15,919 bases of DNA from an uncultured Rikenellaceae bacterium (GTDB lineage: Bacteria > Bacteroidota > Bacteroidia > Bacteroidales > Rikenellaceae), in assembly GCA_947074135.1 (NCBI GenBank), contig CAMTOL010000023.1:1-15919 (forward strand). Direction: 5' to 3'. Position 1 is the stretch's first letter. The number at the start of each line of letters is the position of its first letter. Shown here piece by piece: positions 1 through 7,958 of this stretch. The notes under the pieces were generated by a model, which ran no database searches, was not told the DNA's origin, and saw only the letters and a program-made list of their open reading frames with translations. The translations under genes and the position numbers were made by a program.

Positions 1-3000
1 ATCTCTTCTGTCTTTGTCGAACTACCAAGAATAGTTCTAACTTTCTCTCTGTTTCGAAGTTGTGAGTTAATCAGAGCAAGTAGATAAGTTGGATCAAATG
101 GCTTTGTGACGTAGGCATCCGCTCCGCTATCTAATCCTTCGACCTGACTATCGATAGTTGCATTTGCGGTTACCATAACTACTGGAATATGGGAAAACTG
201 AATATTGTTTTTAATCCACTTACAAAGTTGATAACCGTTAGTATCAGGCATTATAACATCGCTAAGAACTAGGTCGGGCTCCTGTTCGCCAATAACTTTT
301 ATTGCACTTTGCGCATTAAAACGGCATATAACATTATAGTACGGACTTAGTAACACCTTTAAGTAGTGCGCAACTTCAGTATCATCATCAACAACAAGCA
401 GTGTTTTAAGCTCGCTATTACTACTGCTAGCTTGGATATCAACCTCTAGCCTATTATCGGTTATAGGAAAGAGCACCTCTTGAGTTATGTTCTCAAGCGA
501 ACGCTCATTCTCACTATATATCACATCATCAACAGGAACAATTAAAGTAAAAACAGAACCAACCGATTCACTACGGTTAGCTGCTTTTAAAAATCCGTGA
601 TGAAGCTGCGCCAAACTACGAGCATAATATAGACCAATGCCAGTACCATAATTATAAACACCCTCCTTTTGGTCATCAATTTGATAATAACGCAAAAATA
701 TTTTCTCAAGATGTTCCTCTGCTATACCCTTGCCGGTGTCGGTAACTGCAACTTTGATATATCTTGAGGCTCGTTCGTTAAGATTAATCTCAAAAAGTTC
801 AAGTGCTTGTTCAGTTGAGATAACATCGAAGTGAAGACTTACTCTCTCGCCTGAATCTGTAAATTTCAGTGCATTTGAGAGCAGGTTCGAAATAATCTTT
901 TCGATTTTATCCTCGTCTATCCAACTAATAAATGTATCTTCGAATCCATAGGTGTTCAGTGTTATATTTTTGCTACTTGCTCCAGCCCTAAAAGTATCAA
1001 CAATACGATCAATATAATTTATCACATCTACCCTTTTGACTCTAAGTTTTAGTGAATCATTTTCAAGCTTATGAAAATCCATAAGTTGCCCAACAAGTTT
1101 GAGCATTCTATCCACATTACGCTTAACAATATCTAACAATCCACGTTGCTCACCTTTAATCTCGTTGGACTGGCTAAGTTGAGTAATTGGACCAGAAATC
1201 ATAGTTAGAGGAGTTCTGAACTCGTGCGAAATATTGGCAAAGAAACTCATATTCATACTATTTATCCTCAACTCCTGTATTCGTTCCTCTTCAGCACGCC
1301 TTGTCGCCTCTTTTTCGGCTTTGAGTTTCTTAGAATTTCTCAAAAACATAAAGACCAACATAATTGTAGCAATTGCGTAAAAACACCACGCCCACCAGCT
1401 ATTCCAAGGTGCCGCTGCTATGTGAATTAAGAGCTCATCTTCTGCTTCGATAGTAGTTTTGTCATTATTTGTGACCCTAACTCTAAATTTGTAACATCCA
1501 GCAGGTATATTACCATAGTACGCCTGACGACTATTTTTAGCATCTACCCAAATATTATCAAAACCTTCGAGCTTGTATTGATACCTAATGCGTTTAAATT
1601 CGTTGTAAGCCAACGAAGAGAATGAAATGCTAAAGCTATTCTGGTCGTGCGACAGATTTACAATAGGTTTATGCGAAAGGTGTTTATCGATAGCTGTGCT
1701 GTCACTTGGGTTGACTATTCGATTGTGAACTTTCAGATTTTCGAATTTTAGATTTACCTCTCTTTTTTGTGTAATATTCTTAGGATTGAAGAAAGTGAGT
1801 CCATGTGTACCTCCAAAAACCAGAGTTCCATCACTCGTTTTGCAAGACGAGCGGTCGTAGAATTGATTTCCGCCAACACCATCAACATCATAGTAAGAAG
1901 TAATTTTTTCTGTTTCAGGGTCAAGTTTATTTAGCCCATACATTGTACTGACCCAGATATTACCACCAGAGTCTTCCTCTAATCCTGAAATATCGCTACA
2001 AGTCGCTCCCGCAATTGGTCGCAGTTCGTTTGTGAACTGGTTATAGAGCAATAGACCATTGCTCACTGTTCCTATCCATACTCTTCCTTTACTATCCTCT
2101 AGTGTAGCTGTTGGAATAAAAACCGAACGTCGAATCGAATTCTTGATATATTGGTCATTAATACTAAGCTCATCGACATTCCAGTTTTGTGGATCTATTA
2201 CATTGAGGTTATTCATAAAGGCTGTAATCAACACTTTGCCACTTTTGAGTTGATTCATACCCGGAACAAATGTAAAAGAGTTTTGTAGAATTTGTATCTG
2301 TTCAAATTTCGCTGACCCTTTTTTTAATCCATAGGCAAAAAATTGAGCTCCACTTACCCAGATTGTTCCCTCGTTGTCTTCGCTAATATTCATAGAGTAC
2401 CTAATTGGGAAGACTTGCTCTGTCGATAAACGATTGTTCGAGTATTTGCACTTTACCACTCCGTAGTTAGGCATACCTAACCAAATCGAACCCTGACTAT
2501 CGCAAAAAAGAGAGCTAATCTCGGTTTTATCCTCTTTTAATTGAGGCAGAAGAGTCTTTAAATCGATGTTATCAATTGTTTTTATCGAAAAGTCATAGGT
2601 AAATAATCCGTCCATTAGAGTAGAAATCCAAAGTCTGTCATTTTTGTCGGCACATAGTGCTATGACTGAACGTTTTTCGAATGTAGTACGGAGTGTGTTA
2701 TCGTTATTAAAACGCTCCTCGTTGCTATATCTGACAGTAATGCCTTGATCGACAGAGCCAAACCAAAGATTATGTTGGGAATCTGTGTAAATCGTACTTA
2801 TCTTGAATTTTGGGACATCGAATGGAAAATTTGTGTCGTCTTGGTGAATTAGAGTGTTGTTTGACTCGTCGAAAACAAACATTCCATTCTTGCTCGTATT
2901 AATCAATATCGAACTCTCATTGTAGGGGTGAATAATATCTATTTCGGACTCGCTAAGAACTCTATCATTTGCGATTATCTGAGGAAGTTGGCGATATTTT

Positions 3001-3722
3001 CGAGTTCTAATATTGTAAATTGACACTCTATTGTTACCGCAAAGCCACAAATCACCATTAGTGTTTAGGTAGGAGTAAGCGACAAAGTGGTCTGTGCGGA
3101 TTGAATCAAGTAGTTCGATAGTTGAACCATCTAAACAACTTATCGATGTGCTTGTGATATGCCATATATTGTTGTTCTTGTCGGTGTAACACCCGATACT
3201 ATATGCACTTCGTGGATCAAAATCCCATACCAACTCCTCAAAAATCTCTTTATCGGGGTTGTAAACACAAAGTTGGGTCGCAAAATTGATAAAAATTTGC
3301 CCCTCTTTGTTTTCGAAAAGTTGTCGGCAATTCTTGTTCTCAATCTCCAGAGGTATCTGTTTGAAATTATCTTGGTCGGTGTACAGCGCAACTCCATTGA
3401 CAGTAGCTATCCAAAGCCTATCTTGCGAGTCAAGTAGTATATCATTGATTTGGTTATCGGGTAGCTCCCACAATTTGTCCTCACAAAAATAGAGATGATA
3501 TTCGTTAGTATTATAACGATTTAACCCCCTAAAAGTCCCAATCCAAATATACCCTTGATTATCTTGAGCAATGGCCGAAATTTTTTGGTTCGACAATCCA
3601 TTAGCAATGATTGGATTGTCGTTTGCTTGTGGCTCCAAACTCTTATCTGTATTCGAACAGGATATCAAAAAAAAGATAGCAATAGATGCAAGTGTAATTA
3701 AATATGTCTGTTTAATTCTCAT
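1..3722 (-). CDS. Hybrid two-component system regulator (HTCS), 3' end cut by window edge
   Basis: One open frame runs leftward from the ATG at 3722 to the edge (about 1240 residues); three separate motifs lie in the same frame, so no frameshift is seen. The N-terminus is a hydrophobic signal with a lipobox-like LISC at residues 19-22. Residues about 35-680 hold repeated two-component propeller blades (GYIWIGT, DRLWIST, GRVWIGT, GNIWVST). A Y_Y_Y domain follows at about 690-755, then one membrane segment near 770-792. The cytoplasmic part has HisKA with NISHEFRTPL (phospho-His 833), HATPase with DTGKGI and GTGIGL, and a receiver with VVDDD, phospho-acceptor Asp1155 in LSDVIMPD and Lys in TKPFD. 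HTCS proteins normally end in an AraC-type HTH, which here would lie beyond base 1. Family knowledge: the periplasmic sensor binds oligosaccharide and the protein activates adjacent PUL genes. Divergent placement suggests it controls the operon starting at 4030. Confidence 0.95.
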   Translation of the reverse strand, partial: MRIKQTYLITLASIAIFFLISCSNTDKSLEPQANDNPIIANGLSNQKISAIAQDNQGYIWIGTFRGLNRYNTNEYHLYFCEDKLWELPDNQINDILLDSQDRLWIATVNGVALYTDQDNFKQIPLEIENKNCRQLFENKEGQIFINFATQLCVYNPDKEIFEELVWDFDPRSAYSIGCYTDKNNNIWHITSTSISCLDGSTIELLDSIRTDHFVAYSYLNTNGDLWLCGNNRVSIYNIRTRKYRQLPQIIANDRVLSESEIDIIHPYNESSILINTSKNGMFVFDESNNTLIHQDDTNFPFDVPKFKISTIYTDSQHNLWFGSVDQGITVRYSNEERFNNDNTLRTTFEKRSVIALCADKNDRLWISTLMDGLFTYDFSIKTIDNIDLKTLLPQLKEDKTEISSLFCDSQGSIWLGMPNYGVVKCKYSNNRLSTEQVFPIRYSMNISEDNEGTIWVSGAQFFAYGLKKGSAKFEQIQILQNSFTFVPGMNQLKSGKVLITAFMNNLNVIDPQNWNVDELSINDQYIKNSIRRSVFIPTATLEDSKGRVWIGTVSNGLLLYNQFTNELRPIAGATCSDISGLEEDSGGNIWVSTMYGLNKLDPETEKITSYYDVDGVGGNQFYDRSSCKTSDGTLVFGGTHGLTFFNPKNITQKREVNLKFENLKVHNRIVNPSDSTAIDKHLSHKPIVNLSHDQNSFSISFSSLAYNEFKRIRYQYKLEGFDNIWVDAKNSRQAYYGNIPAGCYKFRVRVTNNDKTTIEAEDELLIHIAAAPWNSWWAWCFYAIATIMLVFMFLRNSKKLKAEKEATRRAEEERIQELRINSMNMSFFANISHEFRTPLTMISGPITQLSQSNEIKGEQRGLLDIVKRNVDRMLKLVGQLMDFHKLENDSLKLRVKRVDVINYIDRIVDTFRAGASSKNITLNTYGFEDTFISWIDEDKIEKIISNLLSNALKFTDSGERVSLHFDVISTEQALELFEINLNERASRYIKVAVTDTGKGIAEEHLEKIFLRYYQIDDQKEGVYNYGTGIGLYYARSLAQLHHGFLKAANRSESVGSVFTLIVPVDDVIYSENERSLENITQEVLFPITDNRLEVDIQASSSNSELKTLLVVDDDTEVAHYLKVLLSPYYNVICRFNAQSAIKVIGEQEPDLVLSDVIMPDTNGYQLCKWIKNNIQFSHIPVVMVTANATIDSQVEGLDSGADAYVTKPFDPTYLLALINSQLRNREKVRTILGSSTKTEE

Positions 3723-3811
3723 TTTTTACTTTTAGTGTTTGGGCGAAATTCTCTCTGTTCCACTACGAAGTTAGCCATTTTTTTACTCTTATCAATTTGT
3801 TTCAACACGAC

Positions 3812-3827
3812 AACAAAACATTTTGTT
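3812..3827. repeat. 16-bp palindrome upstream of HTCS gene
   Basis: AACAAAACATTTTGTT has two exact 7-bp arms around a CA centre. It ends about 90 bp upstream of the HTCS start codon. It could be a regulator site or a chance product of AT-rich sequence; no T-run follows that would make it a terminator. Confidence 0.35.
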
Positions 3828-3899
3828 ATGCTCAGAAAAGATAAACAGCTATTAATAAACAGATTACAACACAACAAACAACATCATTTAGTACTCCAA

Positions 3900-3968
3900 T
3901 TAAACAAAAATGAAAATAATTGAACAAATATGAAAGTGATTTTGAACAAATAAAAAACATCTTAGAAC
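3900..3968 (+). promoter_or_regulatory. Direct-repeat array, candidate HTCS operator
   Basis: Repeats read TTAAACAAAAATGAAAA (from 3900), TTGAACAAATATGAAAG (from 3920) and TTGAACAAATAAAAAAC (from 3942), with a weaker fourth copy TTAGAACATTTCAAA (from 3962). The RAAC cores start at 3902, 3922, 3944 and 3965, giving spacings of 20, 22 and 21 bp, about two helical turns each. AraC-type DNA-binding domains, the output module of HTCS proteins, classically bind direct repeats with about this spacing. The array ends roughly 32 bp upstream of the -7 box, a suitable position for an activator. Binding by the adjacent HTCS is inferred. Confidence 0.5.
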
Positions 3969-3997
3969 ATTTCAAATAGTGCTTCAAAGAGTTCTAA
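3962..3997. repeat. Inverted repeat TTAGAAC/GTTCTAA beside the promoter
   Basis: Exact 7-bp arms lie at 3962-3968 and 3991-3997, separated by 22 bp. The left arm is also the last member of the direct-repeat array, and the right arm ends two bases before the -7 box. The arms lie upstream of the predicted transcription start, so a DNA-level site is more likely than an RNA hairpin. Confidence 0.4.
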
Positions 3998-3999
3998 TC

Positions 4000-4007
4000 T
4001 AAATTTG
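4000..4007 (+). promoter_or_regulatory. Candidate Bacteroidetes -7 box for the esterase operon
   Basis: TAAATTTG matches the Bacteroidetes primary-sigma -7 consensus TAnnTTTG exactly. No TTTG is found 19-21 bp upstream where the -33 box should be; a weak -33 is compatible with a promoter that depends on an activator. The predicted transcript would start near 4011-4015, leaving a short leader before the ATG at 4030. Confidence 0.5.
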
Positions 4008-4029
4008 TAGAAAACAAAACCTAAAAGTT

Positions 4030-5688
4030 ATGAAAAAAATTTACTATCTATTATCTGCGGCTGTACTATTGTCACTATCTACAATCAGTAGTGTAGAGGC
4101 GCAAGAGTGTTCAAAATCGTCAAAAAGTTGCTGTGAAATTAAAGCTTCGTCTTCAGATGCAATCGCCCAAACCAAATATGGAAAGGTTGGGGGCTTCGTC
4201 GAAAAAGGAGTTCAGATTTTCAAAGGAATACCCTATGCTAAGGCAGAACGTTTTATGCCGCCAGTTGCGCCACAGAGTTGGGAGGGCATCCGTTCGTCGA
4301 GAGCTTACGGTCCAACAGCTCCACAAGGCAAACGTATGGGTTGGTATAGTGATGAGAATGCTTTTGCTTTCAACTGGAACGATGGATTTTCAGATGAGGA
4401 TTGCCTAAGGGTTAATGTTTGGACACCTGCGACTAGTGATTCGAAGAAACGTCCAGTAATGGTTTGGCTTCACGGCGGCGGCTATTCAGCAGGTTCTGGT
4501 CAAGAGCTTCCATCTTATGATGGTACAAACTTAGCTAAAAAAGGCGATGTTGTAGTTGTGACTCTTAATCACCGATTAAATGTACTCGGTTTCTTGGATC
4601 TATCGGCTTATGGCGAGAAGTATGCAAAATCGGGTAATGCTGGTCTTTTGGATTTAGTTGCTGCGCTTGAGTGGGTACGCGACAATATTTCGAACTTCGG
4701 TGGTGATCCTTCGAACGTAACGATTTTCGGTCAATCAGGTGGTGGCGGTAAGGTTTCAACACTACTTGCAACACCTTCAGCAAAAGGATTGTTCCATAAA
4801 GCTATTGTTCAGAGTGGTTCGATGCTTCGCACAATGGAACAGCGTGATTCAAGACTTATCGGGAAAGCTATTATGGCTGAACTTGGTCTAAAGGATTCTG
4901 AAGTTGATAAACTACAAACTCTTCCTTACGAACAGCTTTTGGCTGCTGGAGAGGAGGCTGTTAAGAAGGCAAGAGTAGAGGCGGAAAAAAGCGGTGGTAC
5001 TAGTTCATTTATTTTCGGTTGGGCTCCGATTGTTGACGGCAATGTTATTCCAGTTCAACCTTTCGACCCAGTTGCACCAGCTCAATCTAAAGATATTCCT
5101 ATGATGATTGGGTCAACTCTTCACGAATTTACAATGAGTACTTATGTTCCTCAATTACGCAATGCTACAATGGAGCAAGCTAAAGCGTTTTTAACACAAC
5201 GTTACGGCGATAAAACAGATGAATACATCAATATTTTCAAGAAAATCTACCCAAATTTCGCTCCTAAAGATCTATTTGATACAGATTTCACATTCCGCCC
5301 AGGCTGTGTTGCTCAAGCTGACGTAAAGGTTGCTCAAGGTGGAGCTCCTGTCTATATGTATATCTTTTCGTGGGAGTCGCCTGTGTTGGACGGTATGTTC
5401 CGTAGCACACACTGTATGGAGATACCTTTCACAATGAATAACGTTGAACTACATCGCACTATGACAGGTGGTGGAGCTGCTGCTCAAGCACTTGCCGATA
5501 AGATGAGTAGTGCTTGGATAAACTTTGCTCGAACTGGTAATCCAAATGCTGAGGGACTTCCAAAGTGGAATCCTTACACATCAAAGAGTGGTGACACAAT
5601 GTTTTTTGACAATGAATGCGAGGTTAAGCACAATCACGACAAGGAGTTAATCAAATTTGTGATGCAGTTCCCAACTAGAGGTTTTTAA
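4030..5688 (+). CDS. Secreted type-B carboxylesterase (alpha/beta hydrolase)
   Basis: The 552-residue protein is of usual length for the COesterase (PF00135) family, which hydrolyses carboxylic esters. Residues 1-24 form a signal peptide ending VEA before QE, so the enzyme should be exported, probably to the periplasm. A Cys-rich stretch (CSKSSKSCC) follows. Family motifs are complete: oxyanion-hole HGGG (148-151), nucleophile Ser236 in FGQSGGG, acidic residue Glu366 in STLHEF and His461 in STHCMEIPF. The ATG follows an A-rich leader and starts the signal peptide directly. It is the first gene of the operon diverging from the HTCS and is followed by two CE1-type esterases. Related PUL proteins are often proposed to act on acetylated or feruloylated glycans, but this family is broad and the real substrate cannot be read from sequence. 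Confidence 0.92.
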   Translation: MKKIYYLLSAAVLLSLSTISSVEAQECSKSSKSCCEIKASSSDAIAQTKYGKVGGFVEKGVQIFKGIPYAKAERFMPPVAPQSWEGIRSSRAYGPTAPQGKRMGWYSDENAFAFNWNDGFSDEDCLRVNVWTPATSDSKKRPVMVWLHGGGYSAGSGQELPSYDGTNLAKKGDVVVVTLNHRLNVLGFLDLSAYGEKYAKSGNAGLLDLVAALEWVRDNISNFGGDPSNVTIFGQSGGGGKVSTLLATPSAKGLFHKAIVQSGSMLRTMEQRDSRLIGKAIMAELGLKDSEVDKLQTLPYEQLLAAGEEAVKKARVEAEKSGGTSSFIFGWAPIVDGNVIPVQPFDPVAPAQSKDIPMMIGSTLHEFTMSTYVPQLRNATMEQAKAFLTQRYGDKTDEYINIFKKIYPNFAPKDLFDTDFTFRPGCVAQADVKVAQGGAPVYMYIFSWESPVLDGMFRSTHCMEIPFTMNNVELHRTMTGGGAAAQALADKMSSAWINFARTGNPNAEGLPKWNPYTSKSGDTMFFDNECEVKHNHDKELIKFVMQFPTRGF

Positions 5689-5723
5689 TCACTCATTATT
5701 TAATCTTAAATTAATATCTCAAA

Positions 5724-5754
5724 GTTGTAGATACTAGTCGTTAAGATACTTTAT
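5724..5754 (+). promoter_or_regulatory. Possible internal promoter before CE1 esterase
   Basis: GTTG at 5724-5727 lies 19 bp before TACTTTAT at 5747-5754. This resembles the Bacteroidetes -33 TTTG / -7 TAnnTTTG pattern with correct spacing, though the -7 lacks its final G. It lies in the largest gap within the first operon (133 bp). If used, the transcript would start near 5761 and carry the hairpin at 5772-5804 in its leader. Confidence 0.3.
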
Positions 5755-5771
5755 AATTTACTAAAAAAAGT

Positions 5772-5804
5772 AGTGTTCGAAGAGAGATTCTTTCGTAGAA
5801 CACT
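5772..5804 (+). repeat. Inverted repeat / leader hairpin before CE1 esterase
   Basis: AGTGTTC (5772-5778) and GAACACT (5798-5804) are exact 7-bp complements. Inside, GAAGA (5779-5783) can pair with TCTTTC (5789-5794) with one bulged T, leaving a five-base loop. The result is a fairly long stem ending 17 bases before the ATG at 5822. No T-run follows, so it is not a standard terminator. It may act in mRNA stability, processing or translation, or be a DNA site. Confidence 0.45.
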
Positions 5805-5821
5805 TATCAAATCTAAATGTT

Positions 5822-6697
5822 ATGAAAAAAATTCTCTTTGCAATTTGCGCTCTTTTATATTGCAGCACATCGTTTGCTCAATTTCCTTGGGGAGGTCCAG
5901 CAAACAAAGTAGTGACCGATTCGATTTACAGCAATGTACTTTCGACTCATCGTGCGTACAACGTATTTTTGCCTAAAAGTTTTGAAACTCAAAAGGACAA
6001 AAAATATCCTATCTTGTACCTTCTTCACGGTATGCTAGACACCCATCAAGGGTGGGACGGCAGAGGTCACCTCAAAGATGTGATGGATCAACTTTTGGCT
6101 TCTGGCGAAGCGTGCGAGATGATTATAGTTACCCCAAATGCAGGTGGTAATATCTTCGAAGGAGTATGGAATGGATATTTCAATATGCCGGGTTGGAGCT
6201 ATGAAAAGTTCTTTTTCGAGGAGTTTATGCCATATATCGAGAGCAAATATAGGGCGATAGGCGATAAAAAACATCGCGCAATTGCAGGTCTTTCGATGGG
6301 TGGCGGCGGAGCTACAAAGTATGCACTTTCTAATCCTGATAAGTTCTGTGCAGTTTATGCAATGAGTGCACTTATGACAACAGAGAACAGTAACCCAAAT
6401 GGCGATCCTAATTCTAAAATGCAGATTTTAACAAAATCGGTCATCGAAAATAGTTGTGTCAATTTTATCAAAAACGCAGATGAAAAAACAAAATCCGACC
6501 TGCGCACCGTAAAATGGTTTGTGGATTGTGGCGACGACGATTTTTTGTTTGATTTCAATATTGAGTTTGTTCAAGCAATGCGCAAAGCTCAAATTCCAGT
6601 TGAACTCCGAGTAAGAGATGGTGGTCACACTTGGGAGTACTGGAACTCTGCCCTTTACACCTGCTTGCCTTACATTACTCGCTGCTTTTTGTTTTAA
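5822..6697 (+). CDS. Secreted CE1-type esterase (esterase D family), single domain
   Basis: A 291-residue alpha/beta hydrolase of the Esterase family (PF00756; carbohydrate esterase family 1 includes feruloyl and acetylxylan esterases). Residues 1-20 are a signal peptide ending SFAQ. Core motifs are YLLHGM (oxyanion region, 66-71), nucleophile Ser158 in AGLSMGG, an acidic cluster CGDDDF (Asp238-240) that should supply the catalytic Asp, and His269 in DGGHTWEYW. The chain starts almost directly with the hydrolase fold, unlike the next gene, which has an extra N-terminal domain. The shared LLHGM and AGLSMGG blocks suggest the two genes are related. Ferulate or acetyl removal from xylan-type chains is inferred from family and context; other glycan esters are possible. 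A hairpin and possible promoter precede it. Confidence 0.9.
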   Translation: MKKILFAICALLYCSTSFAQFPWGGPANKVVTDSIYSNVLSTHRAYNVFLPKSFETQKDKKYPILYLLHGMLDTHQGWDGRGHLKDVMDQLLASGEACEMIIVTPNAGGNIFEGVWNGYFNMPGWSYEKFFFEEFMPYIESKYRAIGDKKHRAIAGLSMGGGGATKYALSNPDKFCAVYAMSALMTTENSNPNGDPNSKMQILTKSVIENSCVNFIKNADEKTKSDLRTVKWFVDCGDDDFLFDFNIEFVQAMRKAQIPVELRVRDGGHTWEYWNSALYTCLPYITRCFLF

Positions 6698-6740
6698 GTC
6701 TAGTCCTTAAATAAGTATAACCAAAATAAACTAAAAAACT

Positions 6741-7946
6741 ATGAAAAAACTTCTAATTCTCTGTTGTGCTGTGCTACTTAGTGGCGTTGCAATGGCTCAA
6801 CAAGCTCTTTGGGGAGCTTCGCCACTTGTATCTCCTGAGATTAATACAGACAACACTGTAACTTTCCGTTACAGAGCTCCAAAAGCAGTTAAAGTACAGA
6901 TTACAGGCGATTTTCTGCCAACTCAAAAGGTTAGCACTCCATTTGGTGAGATGGATGCTCCGGGAGTTGCAGATTTAATCGAAGGTAAAGATGGTGTTTG
7001 GGAATTTAAAACAGAGAAACCACTTTCACCTGAACTTTACAGTTATTCGTTAATTGTTGACGGTCTGAGAGTTAACGACCCTAGCAATATTTACCAACTT
7101 CGCGACGTGGCATCTATTACCAATATCTTTATTATTGGCGGCCAACGTGCTGATTTGTACAAAGTAAACAAAGTGCCTCACGGAGCAATTACTCGTCGCT
7201 GGTATCACAGTCCATCGCTCGATATGGATCGTCGTGTGACAATCTACACTCCAGCTGCATATGACAAGAATACAAAAGAGCGTTTCCCAGTGCTTTACCT
7301 ACTTCACGGTATGGGTGGCGATGAAGAGGCTTGGGCCACACTTGGTCGCACAGTGCAAATTATGGACAACCTAATTGCTCAAGGCAAAGCTAAACCTATG
7401 CTAGTTGTAATGACAAATGGTAACGCTGCTCAAGAGGCTGCTCCTGGCGAGAGTTCAATTGGACTTCAAGCAGTAAATATGCAAATGCCTCGAACAATGG
7501 AGGGCTCGTTCGAAACTCACTTCCCAGAAGTTGTTAAATTTGTAGATGCAAACTATCGCACTATCGCAAATAAACAAAATCGTGCTATTGCAGGTCTTTC
7601 AATGGGAGGTTTCCACTCAATGCACATCTCGAAACAGTATCCTGATATGTTCAACTATGTAGGTCTGTTCTCGGCTGCAATTATGCCACAACAAGGCGTA
7701 ACTTCTCCTATCTATCAAGATTTAGAGCAGAAACTAGCTACTCAGTTTGCTAAAAAACCTGCTCTTTACTGGATTGCAATTGGCAAAACCGACTTCTTGT
7801 TCCAAGCAAATGTCGATTATCGCAAGATGCTAGACGAAAAGGGTTACAAATATGAGTATTACGAAAACGAAGATGGTCATATCTGGAAAAACTGGAGAAT
7901 CTATCTGACAGAATTTGCACCTATGCTATTTCAAACTAAAAAATAA
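6741..7946 (+). CDS. Secreted CE1-type esterase with N-terminal Ig-like (E-set/CBM48-like) domain
   Basis: A 401-residue protein with a signal peptide ending AMAQ at residue 20. Residues about 30-135 form an early-set beta-sandwich of the kind preceding many Bacteroidetes CE1 esterases (VTFRYRAPKAVKVQITGDF, then VWEFKTEKPL, YSYSLIVDG). The esterase domain follows at about 155-400: YLLHGMGG (186-193), nucleophile Ser287 in AGLSMGG, likely Asp351 in GKTDFLF and His380 in EDGHIWKNW. This order matches family members reported as feruloyl or acetyl esterases in xylan loci; specificity here is inferred. The start lies 43 bp after the previous stop with no visible promoter, and the next gene begins 12 bp downstream, so co-transcription is likely. 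The N-terminal domain may help position polymer substrate. Confidence 0.92.
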   Translation: MKKLLILCCAVLLSGVAMAQQALWGASPLVSPEINTDNTVTFRYRAPKAVKVQITGDFLPTQKVSTPFGEMDAPGVADLIEGKDGVWEFKTEKPLSPELYSYSLIVDGLRVNDPSNIYQLRDVASITNIFIIGGQRADLYKVNKVPHGAITRRWYHSPSLDMDRRVTIYTPAAYDKNTKERFPVLYLLHGMGGDEEAWATLGRTVQIMDNLIAQGKAKPMLVVMTNGNAAQEAAPGESSIGLQAVNMQMPRTMEGSFETHFPEVVKFVDANYRTIANKQNRAIAGLSMGGFHSMHISKQYPDMFNYVGLFSAAIMPQQGVTSPIYQDLEQKLATQFAKKPALYWIAIGKTDFLFQANVDYRKMLDEKGYKYEYYENEDGHIWKNWRIYLTEFAPMLFQTKK

Positions 7947-7958
7947 TAAGAGATTATA

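Larger units (their letters stand above)
3723..4029. promoter_or_regulatory. Divergent control region between HTCS and esterase operon
   Basis: This 307-bp AT-rich gap has no convincing gene. A 62-codon frame at 3735-3923 has no recognisable features and overlaps the repeats. The right half holds the direct-repeat array (3900-3968), an inverted repeat (3962-3997) and a -7 box (4000-4007) for the rightward operon. The left half holds a 16-bp palindrome (3812-3827) upstream of the HTCS start. I could not identify a clear promoter for the HTCS itself. The A-rich leader before the ATG at 4030, with no Shine-Dalgarno sequence, is usual in Bacteroidetes. Confidence 0.7.

Noticed and set aside
1224..3492. 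Several short plus-strand frames within 1-3722, and a minus-strand one at 3140-3397
   Set aside because: They are antisense or out of frame to the HTCS, whose long uninterrupted frame carries clear domains.
3735..3923. 62-codon plus-strand frame in the divergent control region
   Set aside because: It overlaps the repeat array and palindrome, has no recognisable motif, and its composition matches AT-rich intergenic DNA.
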